A stretch of 64,000 bases of DNA from Stictocephala bisonia. Lineage: Eukaryota > Arthropoda > Insecta > Hemiptera > Membracidae. The translations under genes and the position numbers were made by a program. The DNA is taken from positions 228,501-292,500 of the forward strand of contig JAQJVL010000533.1 in NCBI GenBank assembly GCA_035578905.1, written 5' to 3'. Position 1 is the stretch's first letter. Each line of letters begins with the position of its first letter. Under the pieces are notes generated by a model. The model saw nothing but the letters and a program-made list of their open reading frames with translations, did not search any database and had not been told where the DNA came from. This document shows positions 48,390-60,234 of the stretch, piece after piece.

Positions 48390-49430
48390 TAGCAATATTG
48401 TTATGAAAGTATGTTTGAGAGTTCCACAGCCAAGCACAAGGAACACATTAAATATATATGTATTAATTTATTTATTAACTTACTATCACATGATTTACAG
48501 ATCAAATGTTTTTATAAAACGAAAATACGCGTACCACCCATAACGCCAGTTTTACCTACAATTTTATACAACGATCCTTGCTTGGTTTTATCCACTTTGT
48601 GTTTCTGATAGCTTTTTATTCCCATAAATTGTATCTGGAGGTGTTTTAGTTGGGATGATATCCGTGGTAAAACCGTCCTTTTGGTATATTTCACAAGCTA
48701 CCTCCTGTAATATTGGAAACCTTGTTTACATAGAAAGTGGATACTTCCTTCAAGTATTGGGGTGAAATACTTAAGCTATGCCCGTAAAGTATGTCGCACT
48801 AACCAACTCAGCAATCAGTCTCAATTTAACCTACTAGCTAAGTTATTTTACCATGGTCATGTCATGGTCATTTACTTTCCTAACATCTTTAGAGTAAATC
48901 TGAAAAGTAAAATAGTTTATTCCTGAAAGATTTTCTCTGCAGAGCTAAAATCATCAGGAACCTAACTGACAAAATCATATCCAACACTTAGCTACTAGAT
49001 TTAATACAAGATCTAACGTAAGAGTACAAATATATTTGGTGATATTTAAATATATTACAATTTTCATTGGTTCTAATTGGGCTAAAAACACTCTTTCGAA
49101 ATGAAACTGTGGCAAAAATTTGCTTACGTAGCTACAATGAAACAAATATAAAAAAATATATATCCGATGATTGTGTAAATATGGCAATGTTATGAGATTT
49201 ACCATTTAGTAACGTTAAAATAAGAAAATTTAAAAATCTTAAACCTTGCCAATTTGAACGTTTCCATGCGCTTATATCCTTCTTTTAAAACCTTTAACTT
49301 CAATACTAAAATTATATAAATAAATGACAGTAATATATTATACAATAAAATTACACAAAAGCTTTCCTAAATAATACTAAAGCAAATATTAGTATTGCTA
49401 TGACAAATCTGCGTATATAATCAATAATTT
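48390..49430. other. Unannotated AT-rich stretch
   Basis: Nothing supported beyond short chance frames. Confidence 0.4.
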
Positions 49431-49530
49431 ATATATAAATCTTAGTCTACCTATACTAGGTGCACTTTGTTTTATCAGTATTAACGTTGTTATGGGACAA
49501 CGGTCCAAACACTTCAAGCCAATGTTAAGT

Positions 49531-49608
49531 AGATCTCCCGGGATTTGTATCAGTGACCCTCTGCATATGAAGCAGAAATGGTAACCACTAGGCTAGCAAG
49601 AGGGTCAT
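49531..49608 (-). mobile_element. tRNA-derived SINE head
   Basis: On the minus strand: CTAGCCTAGTGGTTACC (A-box-like), CTGCTTCATATGCAGAGGG, then CACTGATACAAATCCCGGGA (B-box-like). Spacing is as in a tRNA. The B-box has changes, so a functional tRNA is unlikely. The SINE body probably continues toward lower coordinates, but its end is not defined. Confidence 0.65.
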
Positions 49609-50199
49609 ATTGTTTATGAACTGCACGATTTAAGTTCATAAATGTGGTTTCAATATGGATATAGCCATTGTGTTATGAATTATGACAAATTAAAATTTGT
49701 ATTTAAAAAAGGCTCATAATTGGTTATCAAATAAATTTAATCTATGATGATATCAAACCACTAGTACTATTTTTCAAAATTCAAAAATTGAGATGAAATA
49801 AAAATTGGATCGAATAATAAGTGATAGTGTCACAAATTTGTAATTGAATTAACACTCGATCTCAAAAATCAATAACTTAAAATAGGTGTCATTATTGTTT
49901 CATGCTCATTCATGACAATTCACGTCATTCAAATTGATGAAATACACACTTCAGAGTATGTAATATTGATATAAAACCTCATCTGATTACTTTAACTTAA
50001 CACAATCATGTAACATTAGAGGGTCTTTAAATTAACGTTTTAAGATATAAGGTTGAAACATGAATAATCATTTAATTTTTTAAGTTTCAAGTTTAAGTTT
50101 AAATCATTACTCAAAATAATATACAAAATCCATGAAGATTTGTATACCAGGATAAAAGAATGTTGTAAAGCCACCCACGTTGCATGCGAACAAAGATTT
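49609..50199. other. Unannotated AT-rich stretch
   Basis: Nothing supported. Confidence 0.4.
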
Positions 50200-52625
50200 C
50201 CCCACGATACACATATGTCACGTCCACCCCACCCTTCCGGCCTCCTGCACACGACAACCATTCCTTCCAATTGACTTTACCACAAAATACACATATGTCA
50301 TGACCAGCCCACCCTTCCGGCCTCCTGCACACGATAATCATTCCTTCCAATTGGCTTTAACACACAATACACATATGTCTCGTCCACCCCACCCTTCCGG
50401 CCTCCTGCACACGATAATCATTCCTTCCAATTGGCTTTAACACACAATACACATATGTCACGTCCACCCCACCCTTCTGGCCTCCTGCACACAACAACCA
50501 TTCCTTCCAATTGGCCTTACCACACAATACTTATATGTCACGTCCGCTACCATGCTTCCGCCTAACTGCACAAGACAACAATTCCTTCGAATTGGCATTA
50601 CAACAATTCCCTCCAAATGGCCTTTCCACACAATACACATATATCATGGACTGCCCTCCTCTCCGGTCTACAGCACACAACAACCATTCCTTCCAATTGG
50701 CCATACCACACAATACACTTGTCACGTCCAATAAGTTCTTTCAGGACCTGCATACAATAAACGTCCTTTCCAATTTGTCTTACCACACAATACAGACTTC
50801 TCGTTCACCCCACCCTCGTCCGATAACCAACCCATTCAATTATTCTTACTACACAATACCCATACGGCACGTCCGGCACACCCTTTCGGCTTACTACTGC
50901 ACACAATAACAATCCTGTCCAATTCACCTAACCACACTACAAACATGTGTCACGTCCGCCCCACTTGTCTGGTTTACTGCACACAATAACAATCCCGTCC
51001 AATTCGCCTCACCACACTATAAACATATATCACGTCCGCCCCACTTGTCTGGTTTACTGCACACAATAACAATCCCGTCCAATTCGCCTCACCACACTAT
51101 AAACATATATCACGTCCGCCCCACTTGTCTGCTTTACTCCACACGAAAACAATCCCGTCCAATTCGCCTCACCACACTATAAACATGTGACATGTCCGCC
51201 CACCTTGTCTGGTTTACTGCACACAATAACAATCCCGTCTAATTCAACTCACCACACTATAAACATATGTCACGTCCACCCCACTTGTCTGGTTTACTGC
51301 ACACAATAACAATCCCGTCCAATTCGCCTCACCACACTATAAACATATGTCACGTCCGCCCCTCTTGTCTGGTTTACTCTACACAATAACAATCCCGTCC
51401 AATTGACTTCACCACACTATAAACATATGTCACGTCCACCCCACTTTTCTGGTTTACTGCACACAATAATAATCCTGTCCAATTTGCCTCACCACACTAT
51501 TAACATATGTCACGTTCACCCCACTTGACTGGTTTACTGCACACAATAACAATCCCGTCCAATTCGCCTCACCACACTATAAACATATGTCACGTTCACC
51601 CCACTTGACTGGTTTACTGCACAAAATAACAATCCCGTCCAATTCGCCTCATCACACTATAAACATATGTCACGTCCACCCCACTTGTCTGGTTTACTGC
51701 ACACAATAACAATCCCGTCCAATTCGCCTCACCACACTATAAACATATGTCACATTCACCCCACTTGACTGGTTTACTGCACACAATAACAATCCCGTCC
51801 AATTCGCCTCATCACACTATAAACATTTGTTACGTTCACCCCACTTGACTGGTTTACTGCACACAATAACAATCCCGTCCAATTCGCCTCACCACACTAT
51901 AAACATATGTCACGTTCACCCCACTTGACTGGTTTACTGCACACAATAACAATCCCGTCCAATTCGCCTCATCACACTATAAACATATGTCACGTCCACC
52001 CCACTTGTCTGGTTTACTGCACACAATAACAATCCCGTCCAATTCGCCTCATCACACTATAAACATATGTCACGTCCACCCCACTTGTCTGGTTTTCTGC
52101 ACACAATAACAATCCCGTCCAATTCGCCTCACCACACTATAAACATATGTCACGTTCACCCCACTTGACTGGTTTACTGCACACAATAACAATCCCGTCC
52201 AATTCGCCTCATCACACTATAAACATATGTCACGTCCACCCCACTTGACTGGTTTACTGCACACAATAACAATCCTGTCCAATTTGCCTCACCACACTAT
52301 AAACATATGTCACGTCCACCCCACTTGACTGGTTTACTGCACACAATAACAATCCTGTCCAATTCACCTCACCACACTATAAACATATGTCACGTTCACG
52401 CCCAAATTGTCTGGTTTACTGCACACAATAACAATCCCGTCCATTTCGCCTCACCACACTATAAACATATGTCACGTCCACCCCACTTGTCTGGTTTACT
52501 GCACACAATAACAATCCTGTCCAATTCACCTCACCACACTATAAACATATGTCACGTCCGCCCCATATGTCTGGTTTACTGCACTTGTCCCAATTCCTTC
52601 CAATTGGCCTCATAACACATTACAT
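50200..52625. repeat. 80-bp satellite, about 30 copies, two subfamilies
   Basis: A precise 80-bp period. In 50940-52580 landmarks are ACACAATAACAATCCCGTCC, AATTCGCCTCACCACACTAT, AAACATATGTCACGTCC and CCACTTGTCTGGTTTACTGC. In 50200-50930 a divergent subfamily has ACCATTCCTTCCAATTGGC and CCACCCTTCCGGCCTCCTGC. All the frames on both strands in this interval are satellite translations and are not genes. Confidence 0.97.
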
Positions 52626-53339
52626 ACAGGGTGGAAAAATATGGAAACGCTTTTACAACTGTTCTATGACTTACTTATATGGTAAAAGATAGATCTTGTA
52701 CATCATCATGGTTACAAAGAACACTATTTTTGACGCCATTAACGACATTTCATCTTGTCAGGGGGTCGGCCCACGAGGAGTTGAACGAAAATTTTTAACA
52801 TAAGTCTAGATCGAATTTTAAATAAAATTAAAGGTCTATTTAATAGAAATGGATTGCCTCAAACTGGACTTGGAAAGGTCTATCCGTTCCAAAGTAGCGG
52901 ACATTTAAACTTAAAAATAACTAGTTTGTACAGTATTATTTCTCCGCTGTACGGAAACACTTTCCCGACAACCTTATTTTGTTCCATAGATAATCTGATA
53001 GTTTAATATTTTTAGTTATTTTTTTCCATAAAGTATAATTTGTTATCAGAATAATTTACTTAAATTCGTTAAGTAGCGGAATAATATTGTTCAAATTAGT
53101 TACTTTGAAGTTTAAATAGCCGCTACTATGGAACGGATAGACCTTTCTAAGTCCTGTTTGTAGCAACTAATTTATATTGAATAGACCTTTCATTTTATTC
53201 CAATTTCAATCTGGACTTACGTTTAAAATTGTCGTTCAACTTCTAATGGGCCTTCCCCCTGAAAAGATTAAATGTCGCTAATGGCGTCAAAAAGTGTGTT
53301 CTTTGTAACCATGATGATGTACAACATTTCACTTTTACC
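52626..53339. mobile_element. Long-inverted-repeat element inside the 80-bp satellite
   Basis: Arms 52681-52924 and 53097-53339 are imperfect reverse complements of about 244 bp. Shared blocks include TACATCATCATGGTTACAAA, TGACGCCATTA, GTTGAACG, AAAGGTCTATT and AAAGGTCTATCCGTTCCA. A 172-bp AT-rich centre separates them. On the left, another 55 bp (ACAGGGTGGAAAAATATGG onward) has no partner on the right. Satellite units resume at 53341 in a different phase, with roughly half a unit missing. No coding capacity. Confidence 0.88.
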
Positions 53340-53340
53340 T

Positions 53341-53455
53341 TCATTCCTTCCAATTGACCTTACCATACAATACACATTAGTCACGTACAACTCGTCCTTC
53401 CGGCCTCCTGCACAGTATAACCATACCTTCTAGTTTGGCCTTCCCAGACAGTACC
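53341..53455. repeat. 80-bp satellite, continuation after insertion
   Basis: About 1.4 units of the 50200-50930 subfamily (CATTCCTTCCAATTGACC, CGGCCTCCTGCACA) with more divergence, marking the array edge. Confidence 0.9.
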
Positions 53456-54805
53456 CATAAATATTGTATGTAAAAAATCTATGAATACGTTAATTTAATA
53501 TGATTGTGTAGGTTATTTTAACAGTTAATGGCCATTTGTGTTTAAAATGTCCAGTTAGTTTTTATTTTTAAAGTACATGAATAATATATGTACATCACCG
53601 TATTACTTACTTCAATAACCAAGCACAAAACCGGAAAGTATTTATAACAGCTGTTTTCTATTCTACAACTTGTCAGACAATTGTTTATTTACAAAAGTTT
53701 AGCAAAAATATTGACCCATTCAATTTTTCTTTTTCTTTTAAAAAACAACCCCAGACAGGTGTTTCTATTAATTTTCCCCCCACACACTAACCGTCCTTAA
53801 AATATCGCTTTAATGAATAAATAATGTACAAGCTTGTATTTATTTATTTATTTTTTATTAAATTTTGACCTCATACTAGCAATAAATATCCTAATCTAAT
53901 ACAAACTTAAGTAAAACGACAATAACCATATTACAATGTTTAATTAATCTTATTTTAAGCATTTTTTTCTCGTTTTCATCATATTTTCATTTAATTATGA
54001 CTTATAGATATATGGAATTGCTATAACATGTATATTTATTAAAATCATATTAACCGAATACTTATGTACTTATCTGATCGGATGAAACGAGTAAAATTAT
54101 GTATTTTTTTATTAATTTAAATTGGGTAGTAAAATGTATTTGAACATGTATTATTCCTCGTGATTTTGCATATATATTGATTTAGTCATTTGTTCTAATT
54201 GGTAGTACATAATAAGATCATGTTATTTAGAGAGCTAATTTCTTTTGATTAATTTTTTGTCAATGTTTTTACAAATATAAAATAGGATAAATAGGCCTAC
54301 TTATAAATATAATAAAAAATTTCAGTTTATTTCAATAATATTTGTATAAAAAGAACAATTCATTTTAACATATTTATGATTAAAAAGGTGGAATTGATTA
54401 AGTGTTAAATATTTAGGTAAAAGTAATAAAAATGTCGCAATTGTTGTATTTAAAAAACCATTATGTTGAGGAATTTTTAAAAATTGTTTTGCAGTTTTGT
54501 ACTTTTGTCAGTAAAACTTAAATATCTCGGTTGGTTTTAGTCTATTGAACATCTTAAAACATTACAAAATTGTTGATGAATTAACAATAACATTGATTGT
54601 TTAATGAATAAATTTATGTTTGTCAAAGTTTTAATTTAAGAAATTTTGGAAAACCGATAGGTGTTAATCCATCCATAACGACTAATTTACTTTTCTCAGA
54701 TAATTGGAAAATGACACAGAAAACATGGAAAGCTCTAAAATAGTATAAAATAGACTTGGGTTTACTGTCACTGAAACGCTATAATATTTTTTTATTCTGA
54801 AAGTA
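53456..54805. other. Unannotated AT-rich stretch
   Basis: No supported gene. A TTTA-rich tract lies near 53835-53860. Confidence 0.4.
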
Positions 54806-54812
54806 AACTAAA

Positions 54813-54867
<55 letters not shown>

Positions 54868-55547
54868 TATTTTTATTGCATCTTGTTAACAATTGACAAA
54901 ATTGTATCGCAATAGTCATTAATAAATTAAATAAAATTTGCCATCCACTCAATCACAATAACACTTTCAAACATGCATTTTTTCACGCACCCAAATTCCA
55001 ATTCATTCACCAATTATACCTCCAAAATGTCCTCCAGTGTCAATTTTAAAATTCAGTGGCTTCCCAATTATAAGCAAAAAACTTGTCTACACTATAAAAT
55101 GCCAGTTTGGCCAAACATTTCTTGAGACGGTTCTTAAACGCCTTGGGCGTTGTGGCATTTTTAATACATTCTGGGAGTTTGTTAATTATACGAACACCAA
55201 TCTGTGAGGGTAGGTGTTCGTAGACTACCGTCCTGTGATTTCCAATTCGGTATATATCCCTGCTTCTAGTATGATGATTGTGAATATCTCTGCCTCTTGT
55301 CAGTGCAGTTTTAAAAATACAATATGTTGCTGTCTCTAAAATATAGAGGCAAGGCAACGTCAGCATGTTTAACCGTTTAAATACTGGCCTACACGACTCT
55401 CTATAATGTACTTTGGTAATTATTCTAACTGCAATTTTTTGAATTCTAAATATTCTGGTCAGGTTTGTGGCAGAGCAACCTCCCCACAAAGCCAGACCAT
55501 ATGAGAGATGACTGTAAATTATACCATGATAAGCTGTACTTCTCTCT
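54806..55547 (-). pseudogene. 5'-truncated LINE, 3' end with (ATT)n tail
   Basis: On the minus strand the coding part runs from about 55547 to a stop near 55046. It reads AYHGIIYSHLSYGLALWGG, RIFRIQKIAVRIITK, HNHHTRSRD, YEHLPSQIGVRIINKLP and FYSVDKFFAYN. These are the post-RT landmarks of jockey/CR1-like elements. The final 147 codons are intact, but the RT core is absent because of 5' truncation. After the stop come about 160 bp of 3' untranslated sequence, CAATAAAAAT and a pure (ATT)n tail (54812-54866 as AAT on the + strand). It is the best-preserved LINE 3' end here and so relatively young. Confidence 0.88.
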
Positions 55548-56150
55548 ATCTATATGATAAAATGGTACATACTCTCTTATAAGGTAAGCACTTGATGTAT
55601 TCACAAACAACTACAACATTAAAAAATTTTAATTGAACGTTATGGATAAAACTTGGCTATTTAAGTGCGTTTTCAAAATGGCCTCTTTTTGCATAATGCA
55701 GACACGCGAACTAACAGTGTTTTCTCTTACTTAACACAAGCATCCATTTTCTTGTTTAGAGGTTCCTTCTCATACTTCACTTGAGAAGAATATTGATTAT
55801 ATACCAAACATTTCATGCACTCCAATACAAAAGAATGCATAAGGTTCAGATCACGATAACTGGCAGGACAGGCTACGACACCACGTTGTGTAGTGGGCAA
55901 TCAGGCATTCACGCGATTTATTTGGGAAATAAGTAGGCGCTCCATCCATTGCTCTGGTATTGAAAATGTAGAAAGCTGTTATTGACTCTCATTAGATTGA
56001 AATATATTACACTGCACTTATGAGTCTCAAATAAAATGTTGGTTATTTGGTAATTTTAAAATTATATATTAAGATTCCATCAATTTATAAATTACAGTAG
56101 ATCATAAATGTGTAATTCGTCTTTAATTAGTTTATTAATCACTAATTAAT
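55548..56150. other. Unannotated stretch
   Basis: Nothing supported. Confidence 0.4.
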
Positions 56151-56592
56151 TGCCATCGGTGTGGACACTATTAGAGAGGTTTTGGGTGTCCATGTTGGAC
56201 GGTAGTCAAGGTTCAGATGTTGTGTAGGGAAGATAACTGAGTGTCAGGCTTGTCAATTTGCTGAAAATCAGACCAACACTTCGTGGTTCGTATTTCACGT
56301 AAATATGTAGGTCCCTTAGTTTCCCTAACCTAACCCACCCGCCCACCCATACACATACAGTGGTATTGACCCACGCATACACATACAGTGGTATTGACCC
56401 ACCCATACACATACAGTGGTATTGACCCACCCGCCCATCCATACACATACAGTGGTATTGGGATATTAGTAAATGTCTTTTTCTGAGGAACAGTCGACCT
56501 TAGTTAGTACCGATGAGTATAGTCGTATATCTACACTCATCAGACTCATTCGCTCCTCATATTTGCCCATATCTTGACGATTGGCGTCTTAA
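56151..56592 (+). mobile_element. SINE-like repeat S, copy B, interrupted by minisatellite
   Basis: Counterpart of 46997-47315. The B-box-like hairpin is degraded (CGTGGTTCGTATTTCACG). Where copy A reads CTTAGTTGTCCTGGCTG, this copy changes to CCTAACC and the C-rich minisatellite (56324-56460), then resumes at GGGATATTAGTAAATG. The head region before GTGGACAC is missing. Confidence 0.6.
56324..56460. repeat. C-rich minisatellite with CCTAA start, quadruplex-capable
   Basis: Begins CCTAACCTAA, then CCCACCCGCCCACCC (56334-56348), followed by four ATACACATACAGTGGTATTG units with C-rich spacers of decreasing quality. Same unit and same CCTAA-to-CCCACCC order as 38038-38200. The 80-codon minus frame at 56206-56448 is an artefact. 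Confidence 0.92.
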
Positions 56593-57288
56593 AAATAAAT
56601 AATAATATTAATATTACATGTAATACAGTTAATTTTAAAGGTAACATACCTTACCCAACAACACTCTTAAGTTTGAACCTTATTTAGCTTCAACCCTAAT
56701 CTTGGTAATATATGTACATTAAACTATTGGCACAAATATTTGCCTATTATAATCAAGATGCTGAATACAAACACAAACAATGGTTAGTCTCACCAAACTA
56801 CCATTCATAGCATAATTACGTTATTTTCCAAATATTTTATTCTGTGATAAAAATGTTTTATTTCACCTGACGATAAAAAGGTTAATAAGAACGTACACAA
56901 AACAGCTGTGACTAACAAACAGCCGTAAAAACCATTGCATTGTATGACGAAGATAACAGACAATGTTAGGGCTGCTGTGAAAAATAGTCTTCTATCTCTA
57001 GTTGTTAACTCAACATGGTTATGACAAATGTTTATAGCGATCGAAACAGTGTACACACACAGTCTGATATTGTGCTAGTATTTTTTACTGATATACCTCA
57101 CATTCACTTCAATATATCTCTTAATAGCAAATGTATTTTGTATCTGGACTTTAAAATACTAAAAGTTACTCTTTTTATGTTTAGATTACCTTTAAATGTC
57201 ATATTCACACATGGGAAGAACTAGATGAATTTTGTATTTATAAACTAATACACCATTTTTATAAAATCACTATATGATAAATAATAAC
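56593..57288. other. Unannotated AT-rich stretch
   Basis: An 83-codon minus frame at 56805-57056 has a hydrophobic stretch but no recognisable family. Not supported as a gene. Confidence 0.35.
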
Positions 57289-57638
57289 AAACAAAATAGT
57301 TTATCACTCACAAGTTATCGAACACAATAGTTCATCACTCACAAGTTATCGAACAAAATAGTTCATCACTCACAAGTTATCGAACAAAATAGTTCATCAC
57401 TCACACGTTATCAAACAAAATAGTTCATCACTCACAAGTTATCGAACAAAATAGTTCATCACTCACACGTTATCGAACTAAATAGTTCATCACTCACAAG
57501 CTACCAAACAAAATAGTTCATCACTCACACGTTATCGAACTAAATAGTTCATCACTCACAAGTTATCGAACAAAATAGTTCATCACTCACAAGTTATCGA
57601 ACAAAATAGTTCATCACTCACTAGTTATCGAACTAAAT
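57289..57638. repeat. 31-bp minisatellite, about 11 copies
   Basis: Unit landmarks are CAAAATAGTTCATCACTCAC and AAGTTATCGAA. Variants CACGTTATC and AACTAAATAG alternate in part of the array. Confidence 0.95.
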
Positions 57639-59439
57639 TAAAATAATTGAACATAATGTTCAAGAAAAATAGTAAATTATACCTTTGTGTATCCTTTTAA
57701 GTGTGAACTTTTATGCTATCCTATACATTTTTATTTGTAGCCCCTAACTGTCTCGTATTTTAATTATTAGTTTGCATTTATTAGTATACCTACAAAATTG
57801 ATTACTGTTTATGTTATCATATGTTTTAGAACTCAACATTTTTACTATTATTCCTTCATATTTATATTAAATTTATGTTATTGACATTGTGATGACTTGT
57901 TATATAAATTTACTATGATTTATCGTTCAGTTCTAATAATATTCCGCAATTGATTTACATTGTGTAATAAAAATCTATATACACTAAATGGTTTCATAAA
58001 TAACATTCCCAGTATTATTTACGAATTACGATGAAATATTTAAAAATATAAAAATAATGTTAACTGTTTATCAATTAGGTGACCATTTAAATTATAAATG
58101 TTGACAAATATTACATTTACCTAATATAAACATAACATTTACTGCTACTATTAATACATAAAATGAATGCTACTATTTAATCTTTATAAGATAAAGATAT
58201 AAATATTTATCTTTAATATTTATCTAAAAACAATTTAATTTCTATCTGTAGTACCTATAAAGTAATATATTATAGAATTTCTAAATTAAACTGTATACTT
58301 AAATTAAATGTAAATCCATTCAAATAAACAATACCATAAATATCTAAGAGAGTATAATTTATCGAGAGGGTTTTATTTCCTTCCTTTCAACGTCTCTATT
58401 GTAAACACTAGCGATTTATTGTTATTATGTTAATTCCGTTTTCTCTATATTTACGAAAGATATAAATTGTCACTAAAAAACAATCACTTTTAGAATAGAA
58501 TATACTTACAAGCTTAGTTTGTAGCCTGTAAAATTAACTTGTGTTATTTTAATTTTTTATTCTGTAAATTTCTTAATGATGTTATGATTAAAAACGTGTT
58601 TGAAATATTTACTAATAACAAATGGGTTGATTCAAACAATCACAAATGTCATTACTTTTTGTCAAAATTTTACATTCACGTTGGTTGTGGTAAGTGTGTT
58701 AACATTTGCTGTATGTACTACCTGAATTAAGTAAACATGTATATTATGTAAAATCAGATAAGACATGTCATAAACGCAAACTAAATAGCGCGTAGATGAG
58801 AGGTAATGTTTACTTCTCCCACCACAGTTCTCCTCCAGCGGCAGTGGGCTGTGAGATACAGTCACGTACAAAATATATTATATAAATGATGGTAAAATAT
58901 TTTAACTATGGTTATTAGAACACATTAATTAAGGTTGCTGAAACCAACAATTACTATATCATTTAAACATTAAGAATACTTCAATATCACTCAGTAATTA
59001 AACAACACAATAGCAGATTCAATGTCAACACGCTTCTGGTAGTGACTGTACTAAGAGCACTATGACAGTGAGTGGTGGGGGACAAATTCTTCGCGAATGC
59101 GCTGTTCACAGGCCATTTACCGTGAGTCGGATAATAATGCAGACTGCTAATAGTTTTCGGTAGTAATCATTGGTTTATGACACTCGTGTGACGTTACTTC
59201 CTGGGGGAGGAGGGGGAGCAGTCATGATGACACATGATACTCCTGTAACATAAGTTACATCTGCCTAACTTTCACGATCATCATTTAATTTCACGAGATT
59301 CATAAATTCACGAGAGAGATCGGCGTCGCTATGGGTACTCTTTGTGTTAGGTAATAAGATGATTGTACATAGTTGATATATTCTATAGTTATAAGATTTG
59401 ATTTTTGGTATTTCCCATGTTCACTAAAGCCAAGTGAGA
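57639..59439. other. Unannotated stretch
   Basis: AT-rich to about 58790. A GC-richer patch follows at 58800-59340 with no recognisable domain. Confidence 0.35.
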
Positions 59440-59960
59440 GAGAGGGTTATCTGCCCTTAGAATAAACATCACGCCACCCCAAATTCGAGCTCTCATTGGT
59501 GCTCAGGAATAAACTCACCTCAGGTGACGGTTTCGCGCCCCACAACACCACACTCACGCTTAGTCTCTCATAGTGTAAGGTCGCGGGTCTCATTTCCAAC
59601 TCAACAATTAGTGATTGTGTGCCTCTTTAAATTCTAACTCTACCTCTTGTAACTCTCTCTAACTCTGTGCTGCTCATCCAGACCTTCAAGAACCTCGTTT
59701 GTGCGGTACGTGGTCGGTCTTCTGGACTTTCGAAACGCTCGTACTTCCGCGACTACTCTTCAGTGCTTTAGAACTGTGACAAAGGAAGGTGAACTGGATT
59801 ACCAAAAGTGTCTCCAACTACTCCTGTTGGATACGTGGTCAACCAATCTCTGTGGTGAGTCAATTCTCTCTAATTAATTATTTACGTCCTTAGTTTATTC
59901 CCCCGTCTGCTCCGGAAGAGCAGTGGTCCTCCGTGTTCAGGAACAGAGACATTAACATTC
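59440..59960 (+). other. GC-elevated block upstream of LINE relic, unidentified
   Basis: Distinctly richer in G+C than its neighbours and free of tandem repeats. It contains two AATAAA words and a donor-like GGTGAGTCA near 59854, and ends where the LINE-like frame begins. It could be an LTR or leader of a retroelement, a promoter/first exon, or part of the LINE copy. I see no diagnostic motif. Confidence 0.25.
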
Positions 59961-59964
59961 TCTA

Positions 59965-60190
59965 CCCGACACTTTGAGAGATTCGTCTCTTCTACGTTAC
60001 CCAATTCATCGTACAACGCTTTATGAGCACGCTCCTCACTACTCTGGCTTGAGGATGTTTAATCACCTGCCACGATTTATTCGGGAAGAAACCAACTTAA
60101 AAAAATTTAAAAGTCTTCTGAAAGATCACCTAATCCATCAGGCCTACTATTCAGTCAACGAATTTCTTAATGATAATACTGATTAAGCAT
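59965..60190 (+). pseudogene. LINE 3' coding relic
   Basis: A + strand frame of about 70 codons ending at 60186. It contains SLLRYPIHRTTLYEHAPH, YSGLRMFNHLP, KFKSLLKDHL and YYSVNEFLND, the C-terminal landmarks of a jockey/CR1-like ORF. There is no methionine start and nothing from the RT domain. The stop is followed after 10 bases by (TA)n, perhaps derived from the 3' tail. Confidence 0.8.
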
Positions 60191-60195
60191 TGTGC

Positions 60196-60196
<1 letters not shown>

Positions 60197-60231
<35 letters not shown>
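60197..60231. repeat. (TA)n microsatellite
   Basis: About 35 bp of alternating TA directly after the LINE relic. Confidence 0.95.

Positions 60232-60234
<3 letters not shown>

Noticed and set aside
49531..49608. Functional tRNA gene
   Set aside because: The B-box is altered and the sequence resembles other SINE heads in the window; no complete cloverleaf could be drawn.
50040..52615. Nine or more overlapping frames on both strands
   Set aside because: All lie mainly in the 80-bp satellite; they overlap each other and have no domains.
56206..56448. 80-codon minus frame with Met/Gly/Val repeats
   Set aside because: It is the reverse translation of the C-rich minisatellite.
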